From positions 1 through 14,058 of the forward strand of contig JAFLUV010000042.1 in assembly GCA_022508635.1 (NCBI GenBank): DNA of 14,058 bases, written 5' to 3'. The notes under the pieces were generated by a model. That model saw only the letters and a list, made by a program, of their open reading frames with translations, had not been told where the DNA came from and ran no database searches. The position numbers were made by a program, and so were the translations under genes. This stretch comes from Prevotellaceae bacterium (lineage in GTDB: Bacteria > Bacteroidota > Bacteroidia > Bacteroidales > Bacteroidaceae). Below, piece after piece: positions 7,497 through 14,058 of this stretch (positions are counted from its first letter, which is position 1; each line of letters starts with the position of its first letter).

Positions 7497-8396
7497 TTGA
7501 ACCCAATTCGACGTCTATGGCAGAAAGCCAGGAGCAATGAAGCGCTGAGAGAAAGGCTATACACCATCATATTCCAGAGCGATACACCTTTGGGAAAGGC
7601 TTTCGACATAACCCTGCTTTGGTGCATTGTGATCAGCATTCTCCTCGTGATAGTAGAGAGTATGCCGGCATTACCATTGCTACTCAAAAGGATTTTCACT
7701 GTGATGGAGTACACCTTCACGTTCTTTTTCACGCTGGAATATCTTTGTCGGCTCTATTGTTCCGAAAAGCCGCGCCAGTACGCCCTGAGCTTCTTCGGCA
7801 TCATTGACCTGCTGAGCACGCTACCCCTCTACATCGGCTGGATCTTCGGACCGATACGTTACCTCATGGTAATACGCACGTTTCGCCTCATACGAGTGTT
7901 CCGTATATTCAAACTCTTCAGTTTTTTACAGGAGGGAGACCTGCTAATGCGCTCATTGGCTATCAGCGCCCCGAAGATAGGCGTATTTTTCCTTTTCATG
8001 GTCATCATGGTCATCAGCACTGGCACTCTCATGTACATGGTGGAGGGCAGCATACCGGGGTCTCCTTTCAGCGACATCCCGACCAGCATCTACTGGGCGA
8101 CCGTCACCATGACCACTGTGGGCTACGGCGACATTGCCCCCATTACATTCCTGGGACGTGTGCTCAGCACCGTGCTTATGCTCATGGGCTACACCATTAT
8201 GGCTGTCCCGACGGGCATCGTCAGCGCACAAATGGTGCACGACCATAAGCCGAAACGTAAAAATCGTTTCTGCCCGGAATGCGGTTCTCCGCTTCCCATT
8301 GATGCTCACTTCTGCTCTTTTTGCGGGCAGAAACAGAAGCTCTATATGCATGAAATGCCAAAAGCATCACACAAACAATCAGCAACCCATGCATAA
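7497..8396 (+). CDS. Voltage-sensor-type potassium channel with C-terminal zinc ribbon, TTG start
   Basis: Inner-membrane ion channel subunit of 299 residues, expected to work as a tetramer. The start is TTG at 7497: there is an in-frame stop at 7482-7484, and the first in-frame ATG (Met56) would delete the first membrane helix. Six hydrophobic segments are visible, starting about 36-54. The S4-like helix carries a basic residue every third position (Arg127, Arg130, Arg133, Arg136, Lys139), also Arg121. The pore has TMTTVGYGD with the K+ filter TVGYGD at 207-212. The cytosolic tail carries two CxxC pairs (CPEC 259-262, CSFC 273-276), a small zinc-ribbon pattern, then a His-rich end. Bacteroidota channels of this type often carry such a tail; its role (assembly, redox or metal sensing) is unknown. 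The last 8 bases overlap the aminopeptidase start. Gating by voltage is inferred only. Confidence 0.87.
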   Translation: MNPIRRLWQKARSNEALRERLYTIIFQSDTPLGKAFDITLLWCIVISILLVIVESMPALPLLLKRIFTVMEYTFTFFFTLEYLCRLYCSEKPRQYALSFFGIIDLLSTLPLYIGWIFGPIRYLMVIRTFRLIRVFRIFKLFSFLQEGDLLMRSLAISAPKIGVFFLFMVIMVISTGTLMYMVEGSIPGSPFSDIPTSIYWATVTMTTVGYGDIAPITFLGRVLSTVLMLMGYTIMAVPTGIVSAQMVHDHKPKRKNRFCPECGSPLPIDAHFCSFCGQKQKLYMHEMPKASHKQSATHA

Positions 8397-10155
8397 GGAC
8401 ATTATTGAAAAGGTACAAGCGTTGCGGCATTTTATGAAGCAGGAGGGATTCGCTGCCTTCATCTTTCCCAGCACTGACCCGCACCAGGGCGAGTATGTCC
8501 CCGCACACTGGATGACACGACAATGGATAAGCGGTTTCGACGGTAGCGCCGGGACAGCTGTCGTTACGACGGATGATGCTGCACTTTGGACAGACAGCCG
8601 CTACTTCATAGCTGCTGAAGAGCAACTCCGGAACACACCCTTCCGCCTGATGAAGGACGGATTGCCCGAAACACCATCTGTTACCGATTGGATCTGCGAA
8701 ACACTCCAGGCTCCGAAATCGAAAAATGCGGAAGACTTGGATGAAACTGCCAATGAGAAAACGGTCGGGATAGATGGAAATGTCTTTACTGAAGCCGACA
8801 TCAAGGCCATGGAAGCTGCCTTCGGAAAGGCAGGCATCAAGCTCCGGACGGACTTGGATCCGGCAGAGATTCTTTGGACGAATCGTCCGCCCATCCCCAA
8901 GAACAAGGTGGAGATACAGCCATTGGAGTATGCCGGCGAAACAGCCCAAAGCAAGATAGCGCGTGTAAGGCAGGCTCTTAGAGAGCAACGAGCTGACCAT
9001 ATCCTTGTCTCGATGCTTGATGAAATCGCCTGGCTGCTGAATCTTCGTGGCTCGGACGTACACTGCAATCCAGTATTCGTAAGCTATATCCTTCTGACGC
9101 TTCACGATGTAACCCTCTTCATCGACAACGAAAAGCTTGATGATGCAACGAAGGAATATCTCCAAAGCATCGGTGTTGGCATTTGTCCCTACAAAAAGCC
9201 TTCCACAGAAAACGCGGGAACAAAGGCTGCCCTTAATCCCATCCCAGAGATGAAAGCCATCAAGAATGAAACTGAGATACGGGGATTTCGGAAGGCAATG
9301 CTACGTGATGGCGTAGCAATGGTAAAGTTCCTGCGATGGCTGAAGCCTGCCGTCGAAGCAGGAAACGAAACAGAAATCAGCATCGACCGTAAGCTGACGG
9401 AACTGCGAAGTGAGCAGGCTTTGTATCGAGGCCTCTCGTTCGACACCATTGCCGCCTACGGTTCGCATGGTGCAATTGTCCACTATGAGGCAACACCTGA
9501 GACAGATGCTACACTCGAACCGAAAGGCCTGCTCCTGCTTGACAGCGGTGCACAGTACCAGGACGGCACAACCGACATCACACGAACCATTGCCCTCGGT
9601 CCGCTCACCGATGAGGAGCGCCTTGACTACACACTGGTTCTCAAGGGACACATACGCCTGGCTCTGACGCGTTTCCCCGACGGCATCAGCGGCACACAGA
9701 TTGATGCCTTGGCGCGTTACGCCATGTGGCAGCACGGCATTAACTACGGACACGGCACAGGACACGGCGTCGGTTCCTACCTTTGCGTACACGAGGGACC
9801 GCATCAGATACGGCATTCATGGAAGCCTGCACCGCTCCGTGCCGGCATGACTGTCACTAACGAACCCGGCATCTACCGTGCCGGGAAACATGGTGTCCGC
9901 ATTGAAAACACCATGCTCATCGTTCCCGATGGCACCACGGAGTTTGGTTCTTTCCTGCGTCTCGAACCTCTCACGCTCTGTCCCATCGAGCTCGCCCCGG
10001 TCATCTGGGAGATGATGACATGCGAAGAGGCGGACTACCTCAACGCTTACCACAAGTATGTATACGACTCACTCTCGCCCCTTCTTGATGAAGAAGACAG
10101 GCAATGGCTCCAGGCTCAATGTTCGCCTGCATCCTGTCCGACCGGGCTCAAGTGA
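8389..10155 (+). CDS. pepP: Xaa-Pro aminopeptidase (peptidase family M24B)
   Basis: Cytosolic two-metal aminopeptidase of 588 residues that removes an N-terminal residue ahead of proline. The frame is open further upstream, but the start at 8389 (MHKDIIEKVQALRHFM) is where family homology should begin and avoids reading far into the channel gene. It has the long three-domain architecture: two creatinase-like N-terminal domains (about 5-160 and 165-290) and the pita-bread catalytic domain (about 300-525). Metal ligands are Asp385 (LLLLDSG), Asp396 (GTTDITRT), His459 (HGTGHGVG), Glu492 (TNEPGIY) and Glu506 (VRIENTM); all are intact. A short C-terminal extension follows. Start and channel stop overlap as ATGCATAA, suggesting translational coupling. 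Eukaryote-like long forms of this size are common in Bacteroidota. Confidence 0.93.
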   Translation: MHKDIIEKVQALRHFMKQEGFAAFIFPSTDPHQGEYVPAHWMTRQWISGFDGSAGTAVVTTDDAALWTDSRYFIAAEEQLRNTPFRLMKDGLPETPSVTDWICETLQAPKSKNAEDLDETANEKTVGIDGNVFTEADIKAMEAAFGKAGIKLRTDLDPAEILWTNRPPIPKNKVEIQPLEYAGETAQSKIARVRQALREQRADHILVSMLDEIAWLLNLRGSDVHCNPVFVSYILLTLHDVTLFIDNEKLDDATKEYLQSIGVGICPYKKPSTENAGTKAALNPIPEMKAIKNETEIRGFRKAMLRDGVAMVKFLRWLKPAVEAGNETEISIDRKLTELRSEQALYRGLSFDTIAAYGSHGAIVHYEATPETDATLEPKGLLLLDSGAQYQDGTTDITRTIALGPLTDEERLDYTLVLKGHIRLALTRFPDGISGTQIDALARYAMWQHGINYGHGTGHGVGSYLCVHEGPHQIRHSWKPAPLRAGMTVTNEPGIYRAGKHGVRIENTMLIVPDGTTEFGSFLRLEPLTLCPIELAPVIWEMMTCEEADYLNAYHKYVYDSLSPLLDEEDRQWLQAQCSPASCPTGLK

Positions 10156-10180
10156 AAAGCAAAATTGTTATAAAAAGGCT

Positions 10181-10756
10181 ATGGCAATAATAAAGACTCT
10201 CAAGGGAATGCCCGCTCCCCGATTCGGCAAGCACTGCTACTTCAGCGAAGGTGCAGTGATAGTGGGCGACGTGGAGATGGGCGACGACTGCACTATCTGG
10301 TTCAATGCCGTCATCCGCGGTGATGTACATTTCGTCAAGATAGGTAACCGCACAAACGTACAGGACAATTCCTGCATCCACACGCTTAACGGCAAGGCAC
10401 CCTGCATACTGGGTAACGACGTGACCATAGGCCACAGCGTGACGTTGCACGGCTGCGAAGTCAAGGACGGAGCACTGGTCGGCATGGGAGCAACGGTACT
10501 CGACCATGCCGTCGTGGGCAAAGGTGCCATCGTTGCTGCAGGAGCCCTGGTACTGACAGGCACCCAGATTGGCGACGGTGAACTGTGGGGCGGCGTTCCT
10601 GCCAAATTCATTAAGAAGGTAGACCCCGAACAGGCACACGACCTGAACAAGACCTATGCCCGCCACTATGTTGAGTACAGCGACTGGTTCCGTCAGGCTG
10701 ACAGCATTCCGGGAAACACCCAAAACGTTACGACAAGTGAAGACTATAAACCATAA
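10181..10756 (+). CDS. Gamma-class carbonic anhydrase-like hexapeptide-repeat protein
   Basis: Left-handed beta-helix protein of 191 residues, expected to form a trimer with metal at the subunit interfaces. The start at 10181 (MAIIKTLKGMPAPRFG) matches the family N-terminus and has an AAAAAGG SD-like tract just upstream; the open frame further upstream overlaps pepP and is rejected. Hexapeptide rungs run from about 25 to 140. The three zinc/iron-binding histidines are present: His67 (NSCIHT), His85 and His90 (IGHSVTLHGC), together with the IRGDVHFVKIGNRTNVQDN stretch. Members of this YrdA/PaaY-like group may hydrate CO2, but several tested relatives are inactive or act in other pathways, so catalysis is uncertain. 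The final ~20 residues are polar and likely disordered. It lies 25 bp after pepP and 10 bp before the next gene, so it is clearly in the same transcript. Confidence 0.88.
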   Translation: MAIIKTLKGMPAPRFGKHCYFSEGAVIVGDVEMGDDCTIWFNAVIRGDVHFVKIGNRTNVQDNSCIHTLNGKAPCILGNDVTIGHSVTLHGCEVKDGALVGMGATVLDHAVVGKGAIVAAGALVLTGTQIGDGELWGGVPAKFIKKVDPEQAHDLNKTYARHYVEYSDWFRQADSIPGNTQNVTTSEDYKP

Positions 10757-10766
10757 ATCATCCATT

Positions 10767-11891
10767 ATGAACTCGAAAACCCTGTTGGCACTCCTGTGCC
10801 TGTGCCTTTCCTGTTGCACCACAAGCAAAAAGAGCGAAACAAAGACAAGCACAGTGACGAACCCTATTCCCCTCAAGCTGGGCGATCCCTTCCTGCTCCA
10901 CGCCAGCAACGGACGCTACTATATGTACGGCACATCGCTGGGCGACGGTTTCGAGGCCTTCGTCAGCGACGACCTCGTCCAGTGGGAATCCTGCGGACAA
11001 ATCTACAAAGGCGGCGACTCTGCCCAATGGAACCTTGACTGCTTCTGGGCTCCAGAGGTCTATGAGCGAGAAGGGAAGTACTACCTCTTCTTCAGTGCCA
11101 ACTATCGCGAGAACCCGACAAACGAGGGAGAGAATTTCAAGATAGGCGTTGCGGTCAGCGACTCACCCGAGGGGCCTTTCACCGACCTCTACGACCGTCC
11201 TATATTCAATCCCGAATACCCCATCATCGACGCCAACGTATATTTCGACGACGAGAGCGGCAAGTGCTATCTCTACTTCAGCCGTTGCTGCTACAAGCAC
11301 AGCGTAGAGAGCGAGATTGCCGACAGCCTTCGCGAGGCAGGCAGCTTCCAGGAGATAGAGGAGAGCTGGGTGTACGGCGTAGAGCTGAAGCCTGACTTCA
11401 GCGGCGTCATTGGCGAGCCTCAGCTACTGCTCTGCCCACCCACAAAGCTTGACGACAGACAGAGCGAGTGGGAAAGCCGCAGTGCCACGCATGGTGAAGT
11501 GAACCGTCGCTGGACGGAAGGCAGCTTCCTCTTCCGTGAAGGCGATATATATTATATAATGTATAGCGCGAACAGCTACCAGGGGCAGTATTATGCCGTG
11601 GGGTATGCCACAGCCACGAATCCCCTTGGTCCTTTCACCAAGGCAGACAATAACCCCGTGCTACAGGAAAACGTAAGCCAAGGCGGCCGTGTCATGGGTA
11701 CAGGTCACAACATGGTGCTGACGATGCCAGACGGCAACCGCTACTGCGTCTATCATGGCCGCATGAAGGACAATCCCGAAGAGCGTGTTGTCCTCGTCGA
11801 CCGCATCAACATCGACGAGCAAGGTGTGCTTACCGTCGACGGACCTACCACGGACGCATACACTATTAACATCAGTGGGTCGGCCGACTAA
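10767..11891 (+). CDS. Predicted lipoprotein glycoside hydrolase, family 43-like
   Basis: Five-bladed beta-propeller glycosidase-like protein of 374 residues, probably membrane-anchored by lipid. The N-terminus MNSKTLLALLCLCLSCCTTSKK is a short signal peptide with a Cys-rich end; Cys16 or Cys17 would be the lipidated residue, though the lipobox is not perfect. GH43 acids: Asp40 (LKLGDPFLLH, base), Asp155 (YPIIDANVYF, modulator) and Glu251 (RRWTEGSFLF, acid). FWAPEVYE is at 93-100 and GTGHNMV (His314) fits the metal-site histidine seen in many members. It differs from the GH43 enzyme at 3740 in signal type and in its arabinanase-like motifs, so the two are not recent duplicates. Arabinofuranosidase or beta-xylosidase activity is most likely, but the sequence does not fix the substrate. 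It is 10 bp after the carbonic anhydrase-like gene. Confidence 0.82.
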   Translation: MNSKTLLALLCLCLSCCTTSKKSETKTSTVTNPIPLKLGDPFLLHASNGRYYMYGTSLGDGFEAFVSDDLVQWESCGQIYKGGDSAQWNLDCFWAPEVYEREGKYYLFFSANYRENPTNEGENFKIGVAVSDSPEGPFTDLYDRPIFNPEYPIIDANVYFDDESGKCYLYFSRCCYKHSVESEIADSLREAGSFQEIEESWVYGVELKPDFSGVIGEPQLLLCPPTKLDDRQSEWESRSATHGEVNRRWTEGSFLFREGDIYYIMYSANSYQGQYYAVGYATATNPLGPFTKADNNPVLQENVSQGGRVMGTGHNMVLTMPDGNRYCVYHGRMKDNPEERVVLVDRINIDEQGVLTVDGPTTDAYTINISGSAD

Positions 11892-11929
11892 AGCAAGGGC
11901 TGCCCACTCCCAAACACAAACGACAAACA

Positions 11930-13621
11930 ATGAGGAAAAAAGAAACAAAAACAGAAGCGACATCCAAAGAAGAAATACTGAAGACCAAACGAGCGACACG
12001 GACGCGCAAGAAGGCTGAAACAAAGCCTGCCGAAGAACCCCAGAAGGCTCCTGCCGCTCCCGAAGAGATCCCGGAAGAAAAGCCGGCACCAAAGAAGCTC
12101 GCAGCAGAAAAGCCAACAGCTGAGAAACTCACAGCAGAGAAGCCAGCAACAGAGAGGCCGGCACCAGAGAAACCCGCAGCAGAGAAGCCCGTAAAGAAAC
12201 GCGCGCCAAGGAAGAAGAAGCAGACAGAGGAACCGGCAAACATGCCGGAAGCCAAGGAGAGGCAAGAAACGCCGGAGAAGCCGGCAGCCCAAGAGGCTCC
12301 TGCGCCAAAACCCATCGTCATACCCGTCTTGCAGAACGTCAAGGTGCAGAACTTCTGCGACCTTGCCAACCAGACGGGCAAGATACCCATCCTGAACGAC
12401 CAGCAGATACAGATGCTCACATGGGAAGAGGCACAGCGTCGCTGCGAGATGCTGGAGAACATCCTCTGTGCAGTGCTCGACTACGACATCGTGCTCTCCG
12501 ACACAAACATCTGGATAGAGCTCCTCGTGGGACACAGTTCCAGCCACAGCGATCCGCGCGTCAACGCACGCCTACAGTTCGAGCGTCAGCTCGAGAGCAT
12601 CAGCAAGATGATGAAGCGCATCGGCGGACGCTTCATGGTGATGAGCGAGACCTACGAAGAGATCGACCGTTTCGCCACCGCACAGGAGCCGGTCAACTAC
12701 AAGGATGCTGACTGGAGCGACGAGGCACTCTGCCGCAACGTAGCAGCACGGCTGGCAAAGCGCCTTATGCTTGCCCAGCAAAAGGAAAACCGCCTGCGCA
12801 TAGAGGGAATCGGCAGCGAGAGCCACCATGAGTCCTTCGCCGACCCGGCCATCATACGACGCACGGTGGAGTTCTTCGCCACAGGCAAGAAGGTACTGTT
12901 GCTCACCAACGACACATCCGTCGGCATACGCTCCCTCGGCATGTGCGACGACTTGCAGCGCGTCAATGGCATCGACGACCACACCTGGCGGACGGTCTAT
13001 GAACCGCAACGCCCCATGGTACTCACAATGGATGACCTGAAACTGCTCGACAACTACATGCGTCACTACCACTACCTCTGCGCGGCAGCCGGACGTTCCT
13101 GGATGCAGGATGCTCCCCGGCGCGAGACGGCAGTGCTCGAAAAGCCGCTGGAGCTTTGGCTCGAAGGTTTCCGCCCGGGCAATCGCAAGGAGCGTCGAAG
13201 CGACCGTAAGGAACAAGAGCGTGCCGAACAGGAACGCCGGGAACAAGAACGTCGCGAGCAGCAACGTCGTGCCGACAGGGAACGTGCGGAACGCGAACGT
13301 GCCGACAGGGAACGTGCGGAACGCGAACGTACCGACAGGGAGCGTGCGGAACGCGAACGTGCCGACAAGGAGCGTGCGGAAGCACGCCGCAGGGCAGACC
13401 AAGAGGAAGCCAGGCAGAAAGCTGCCGAGCAAAAGGCCGAGCCGGCTTCCCCGGCTGACGCACCTGCACCCGCAGAGAAGCCTGCACCGACAGAAGAACA
13501 GATGCCCGGTGCCGAGACATCTGCGCCTGAAGAGAAGAGATCCCGTTCAAGGCGCGGAGGACGCGGCCGCCGCAGCGGAAAGAAAAACGACGAAAGCACG
13601 GCAAACCAGCAACAGCCATAG
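11930..13621 (+). CDS. PIN-like nuclease-domain protein with Lys/Ala/Pro/Glu-rich N-arm and Arg/Glu-rich C-arm
   Basis: Protein of 563 residues, probably cytosolic and RNA-associated. Three parts are visible. Residues 1-125 are a disordered basic/acidic arm with pentapeptide repeats. Residues ~130-395 are globular and carry PIN-type features: a beta strand ending Asp191 (YDIVLSDTNIWIELL), Glu240 or Glu243 (MSETYEEID), Asp305 (FADPAIIRR) and the strand-loop VLLLTNDTSVG with Asp328, compatible with a metal-dependent ribonuclease site. Residues ~415-500 are almost only Arg, Glu, Ala, Asp and Gln, including a decapeptide repeat, predicting a long charged helix. The tail (about 534-552) is a basic RSRSRRGGRGRRSGKK patch typical of nucleic-acid binding. 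No antitoxin gene is adjacent, so a VapC-type toxin is unlikely. The 38-bp gap upstream lacks a promoter, and the gene is followed by a strong terminator. The assignment to PIN is by motif spacing; family and substrate are unknown. Confidence 0.72.
   Translation: MRKKETKTEATSKEEILKTKRATRTRKKAETKPAEEPQKAPAAPEEIPEEKPAPKKLAAEKPTAEKLTAEKPATERPAPEKPAAEKPVKKRAPRKKKQTEEPANMPEAKERQETPEKPAAQEAPAPKPIVIPVLQNVKVQNFCDLANQTGKIPILNDQQIQMLTWEEAQRRCEMLENILCAVLDYDIVLSDTNIWIELLVGHSSSHSDPRVNARLQFERQLESISKMMKRIGGRFMVMSETYEEIDRFATAQEPVNYKDADWSDEALCRNVAARLAKRLMLAQQKENRLRIEGIGSESHHESFADPAIIRRTVEFFATGKKVLLLTNDTSVGIRSLGMCDDLQRVNGIDDHTWRTVYEPQRPMVLTMDDLKLLDNYMRHYHYLCAAAGRSWMQDAPRRETAVLEKPLELWLEGFRPGNRKERRSDRKEQERAEQERREQERREQQRRADRERAERERADRERAERERTDRERAERERADKERAEARRRADQEEARQKAAEQKAEPASPADAPAPAEKPAPTEEQMPGAETSAPEEKRSRSRRGGRGRRSGKKNDESTANQQQP
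12101..12190 (+). repeat. 15-bp-period coding repeat (six AEKP-type pentapeptides)
   Basis: Inside the PIN-protein gene, residues 58-87 read AAEKP, TAEKL, TAEKP, ATERP, APEKP, AAEKP. The DNA copies are similar but not identical, so this is an older or selected repeat. It forms part of the disordered N-terminal arm. Confidence 0.85.
13268..13387 (+). repeat. 30-bp tandem coding repeat, four copies (RADRERAERE)
   Basis: Four in-frame 30-bp units at 13268, 13298, 13328 and 13358 encode residues 447-486 of the PIN protein. Units 1 and 2 are identical at every base; unit 3 differs at two bases (Ala to Thr, plus one silent); unit 4 has changes mainly at its end. Identity at the DNA level points to recent duplication by slippage or recombination, so copy number may vary between strains while staying in frame. 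Confidence 0.95.
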
Positions 13622-13669
13622 ACTTATTCATCGGTGCCCTGCACCCCTTGCACATTCATACACACCTAA

Positions 13670-13715
13670 AAGAGGATGTCTCAACATTGCAGCCTTGAGA
13701 CATCCTCTTCTTTTA
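13670..13715 (+). terminator. Strong intrinsic terminator at the end of the plus-strand operon
   Basis: A perfect 15-bp inverted repeat (arms 13670-13684 and 13695-13709, AAGAGGATGTCTCAA and its complement) encloses a 10-base loop and is followed by CTTTTAT. It begins 48 bp after the stop codon of the PIN gene. On the minus strand the A/T context is similar (TAAAAG before the left arm), so it may act in both directions. Confidence 0.85.
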
Positions 13716-13894
13716 TCCCCGCCAAGCCCGTCAGGACAGCGGCGTTCCACGAACCACCGGCAAATTCGCACTCATTGACCTGAAAATCCCTGCTCTCCAC
13801 GAAGGGACAGGGACAGCCTTGCCAGCTCCCTTCATACCCTACGATCAGACGGCTGACCGGCACCGTCTGACAGATTCTCGCGCGTCGGCTTCAT
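13716..13894. other. Non-coding stretch with two small hairpins
   Basis: No supported gene. Two inverted repeats are visible: GAAGGGA at 13801-13807 with TCCCTTC at 13827-13833 (19-base loop), and TCAGACGG at 13845-13852 with CCGTCTGA at 13863-13870 (10-base loop). Neither is followed by a T run, so they are not ordinary terminators. They could be part of a structured RNA or the leader of a gene beyond the window, or chance. Confidence 0.4.
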
Positions 13895-14058
13895 ATTTCT
13901 TGGTCAAGAAATTTTTTTCCTTGGTCAAGAATTTTTATTTCTTGGTCAACAAATTTTATTTCTTGGCCAACAAATTTTAATTTCTTCGCCAACAAATTTT
14001 AATTTCTTCGCCAACAAATTTATTTTCTTCGCGAACAATTTAGATTTCTTCGCGAAGA
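13895..14058. repeat. Phased AT-rich array of near-palindromic 21-22 bp units, running off the window
   Basis: Eight units share a form like TTTCTT-core-AA(G/C)AAATTTTA. The octamer cores begin at 13900, 13921, 13942, 13963, 13985, 14007, 14028 and 14049, so the spacing is 21, 21, 21, 22, 22, 21, 21 bases, two helical turns. Core centres read GGTC three times, GGCC, CGCC twice, CGCG twice. The first unit is an 18-bp dyad (8-bp arms, GT centre, 13895-13912), and the last visible unit contains the perfect palindrome TCTTCGCGAAGA (14047-14058). The array is cut by the window end. Confidence 0.9.

Noticed and set aside
8221..9165. Minus-strand 314-codon open frame opposite the channel end and pepP
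   Set aside because: Both plus-strand genes are supported by complete motifs; this frame has no recognisable domain and spans two genes.
13268..13387. CRISPR array
   Set aside because: The 30-bp units are directly adjacent with no spacers, are in frame and encode a charged helix; no cas genes are present.
11872..13599. Minus-strand open frames of 150-290 codons opposite the PIN gene
   Set aside because: They arise because the plus-strand gene is GC-rich and repetitive; the translations are monotonous Ser/Ala/Gly/Phe or Arg/His strings that mirror the repeats.
11930..13621. VapC-type toxin of a toxin-antitoxin pair
   Set aside because: The protein is four times the usual VapC length, with large low-complexity arms, and no small antitoxin gene lies next to it.
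13681..13863. Minus-strand 60-codon open frame (GTG start) overlapping the terminator
   Set aside because: It covers the terminator stem, has no recognisable domain, and no promoter is seen upstream; most likely fortuitous.
13699..13980. Plus-strand open frame running through the gap into the array (repeating FLVKKFF / FLVNKFY)
   Set aside because: It has no start codon, begins within the terminator, and the change from 21- to 22-base spacing breaks the frame, so the array is not maintained as coding sequence.
13895..14058. CRISPR array or integron site array at the right end
   Set aside because: There are no unique spacers between units, the period is only 21-22 bp, and no cas or integrase gene is visible.

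Overview
The window looks like chromosomal DNA of a Bacteroidota species, most likely Prevotellaceae or a close relative. Three things support this. There are two divergent promoters of the Bacteroidota primary-sigma type (TTTG/GTTG, 20 bases, TAnnTTTG). The exported glycosidases have signal peptides that cleave just before Gln. One protein has a SusE/F-like body with a type IX secretion (T9SS) C-terminal signal. The family assignment is inference from protein style; no rRNA or tRNA is present.

Layout: (1) 83-3538, minus strand, a two-gene carbohydrate unit: an exported GH31 alpha-glycosidase, then a SusE/F-like carbohydrate-binding protein with a T9SS-type tail. (2) 3539-3739, a divergent control region with one promoter per side and a short direct repeat between them. 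(3) 3740-13621, plus strand, eight closely spaced genes with no convincing internal promoter or terminator: GH43 endo-arabinanase-like enzyme, phosphoglucosamine mutase (glmM), GlcNAc-6-phosphate deacetylase (nagA), a voltage-sensor-type potassium channel with a C-terminal zinc ribbon, Xaa-Pro aminopeptidase (overlapping the channel gene), gamma-class carbonic anhydrase-like protein, a second GH43-like enzyme (lipoprotein), and a PIN-like nuclease-domain protein between long low-complexity arms. (4) 13622-14058, non-coding: a strong intrinsic terminator, two small hairpins, and an AT-rich array of near-palindromic units spaced 21-22 bp that runs to the window edge.

How the genes fit: the outer unit and the two GH43-like enzymes point to breakdown of plant or host glycans. 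NagA and GlmM handle amino-sugar phosphates (GlcNAc-6-P to GlcN-6-P; GlcN-6-P to GlcN-1-P for cell-wall precursors). The channel, peptidase, carbonic anhydrase-like protein and PIN protein have no obvious pathway link and may simply share the transcript. The least explained items are the PIN protein with repeat-built charged arms and the phased palindrome array with a stepwise-changing core. I do not see a recognisable defence system, mobile element or CRISPR array.
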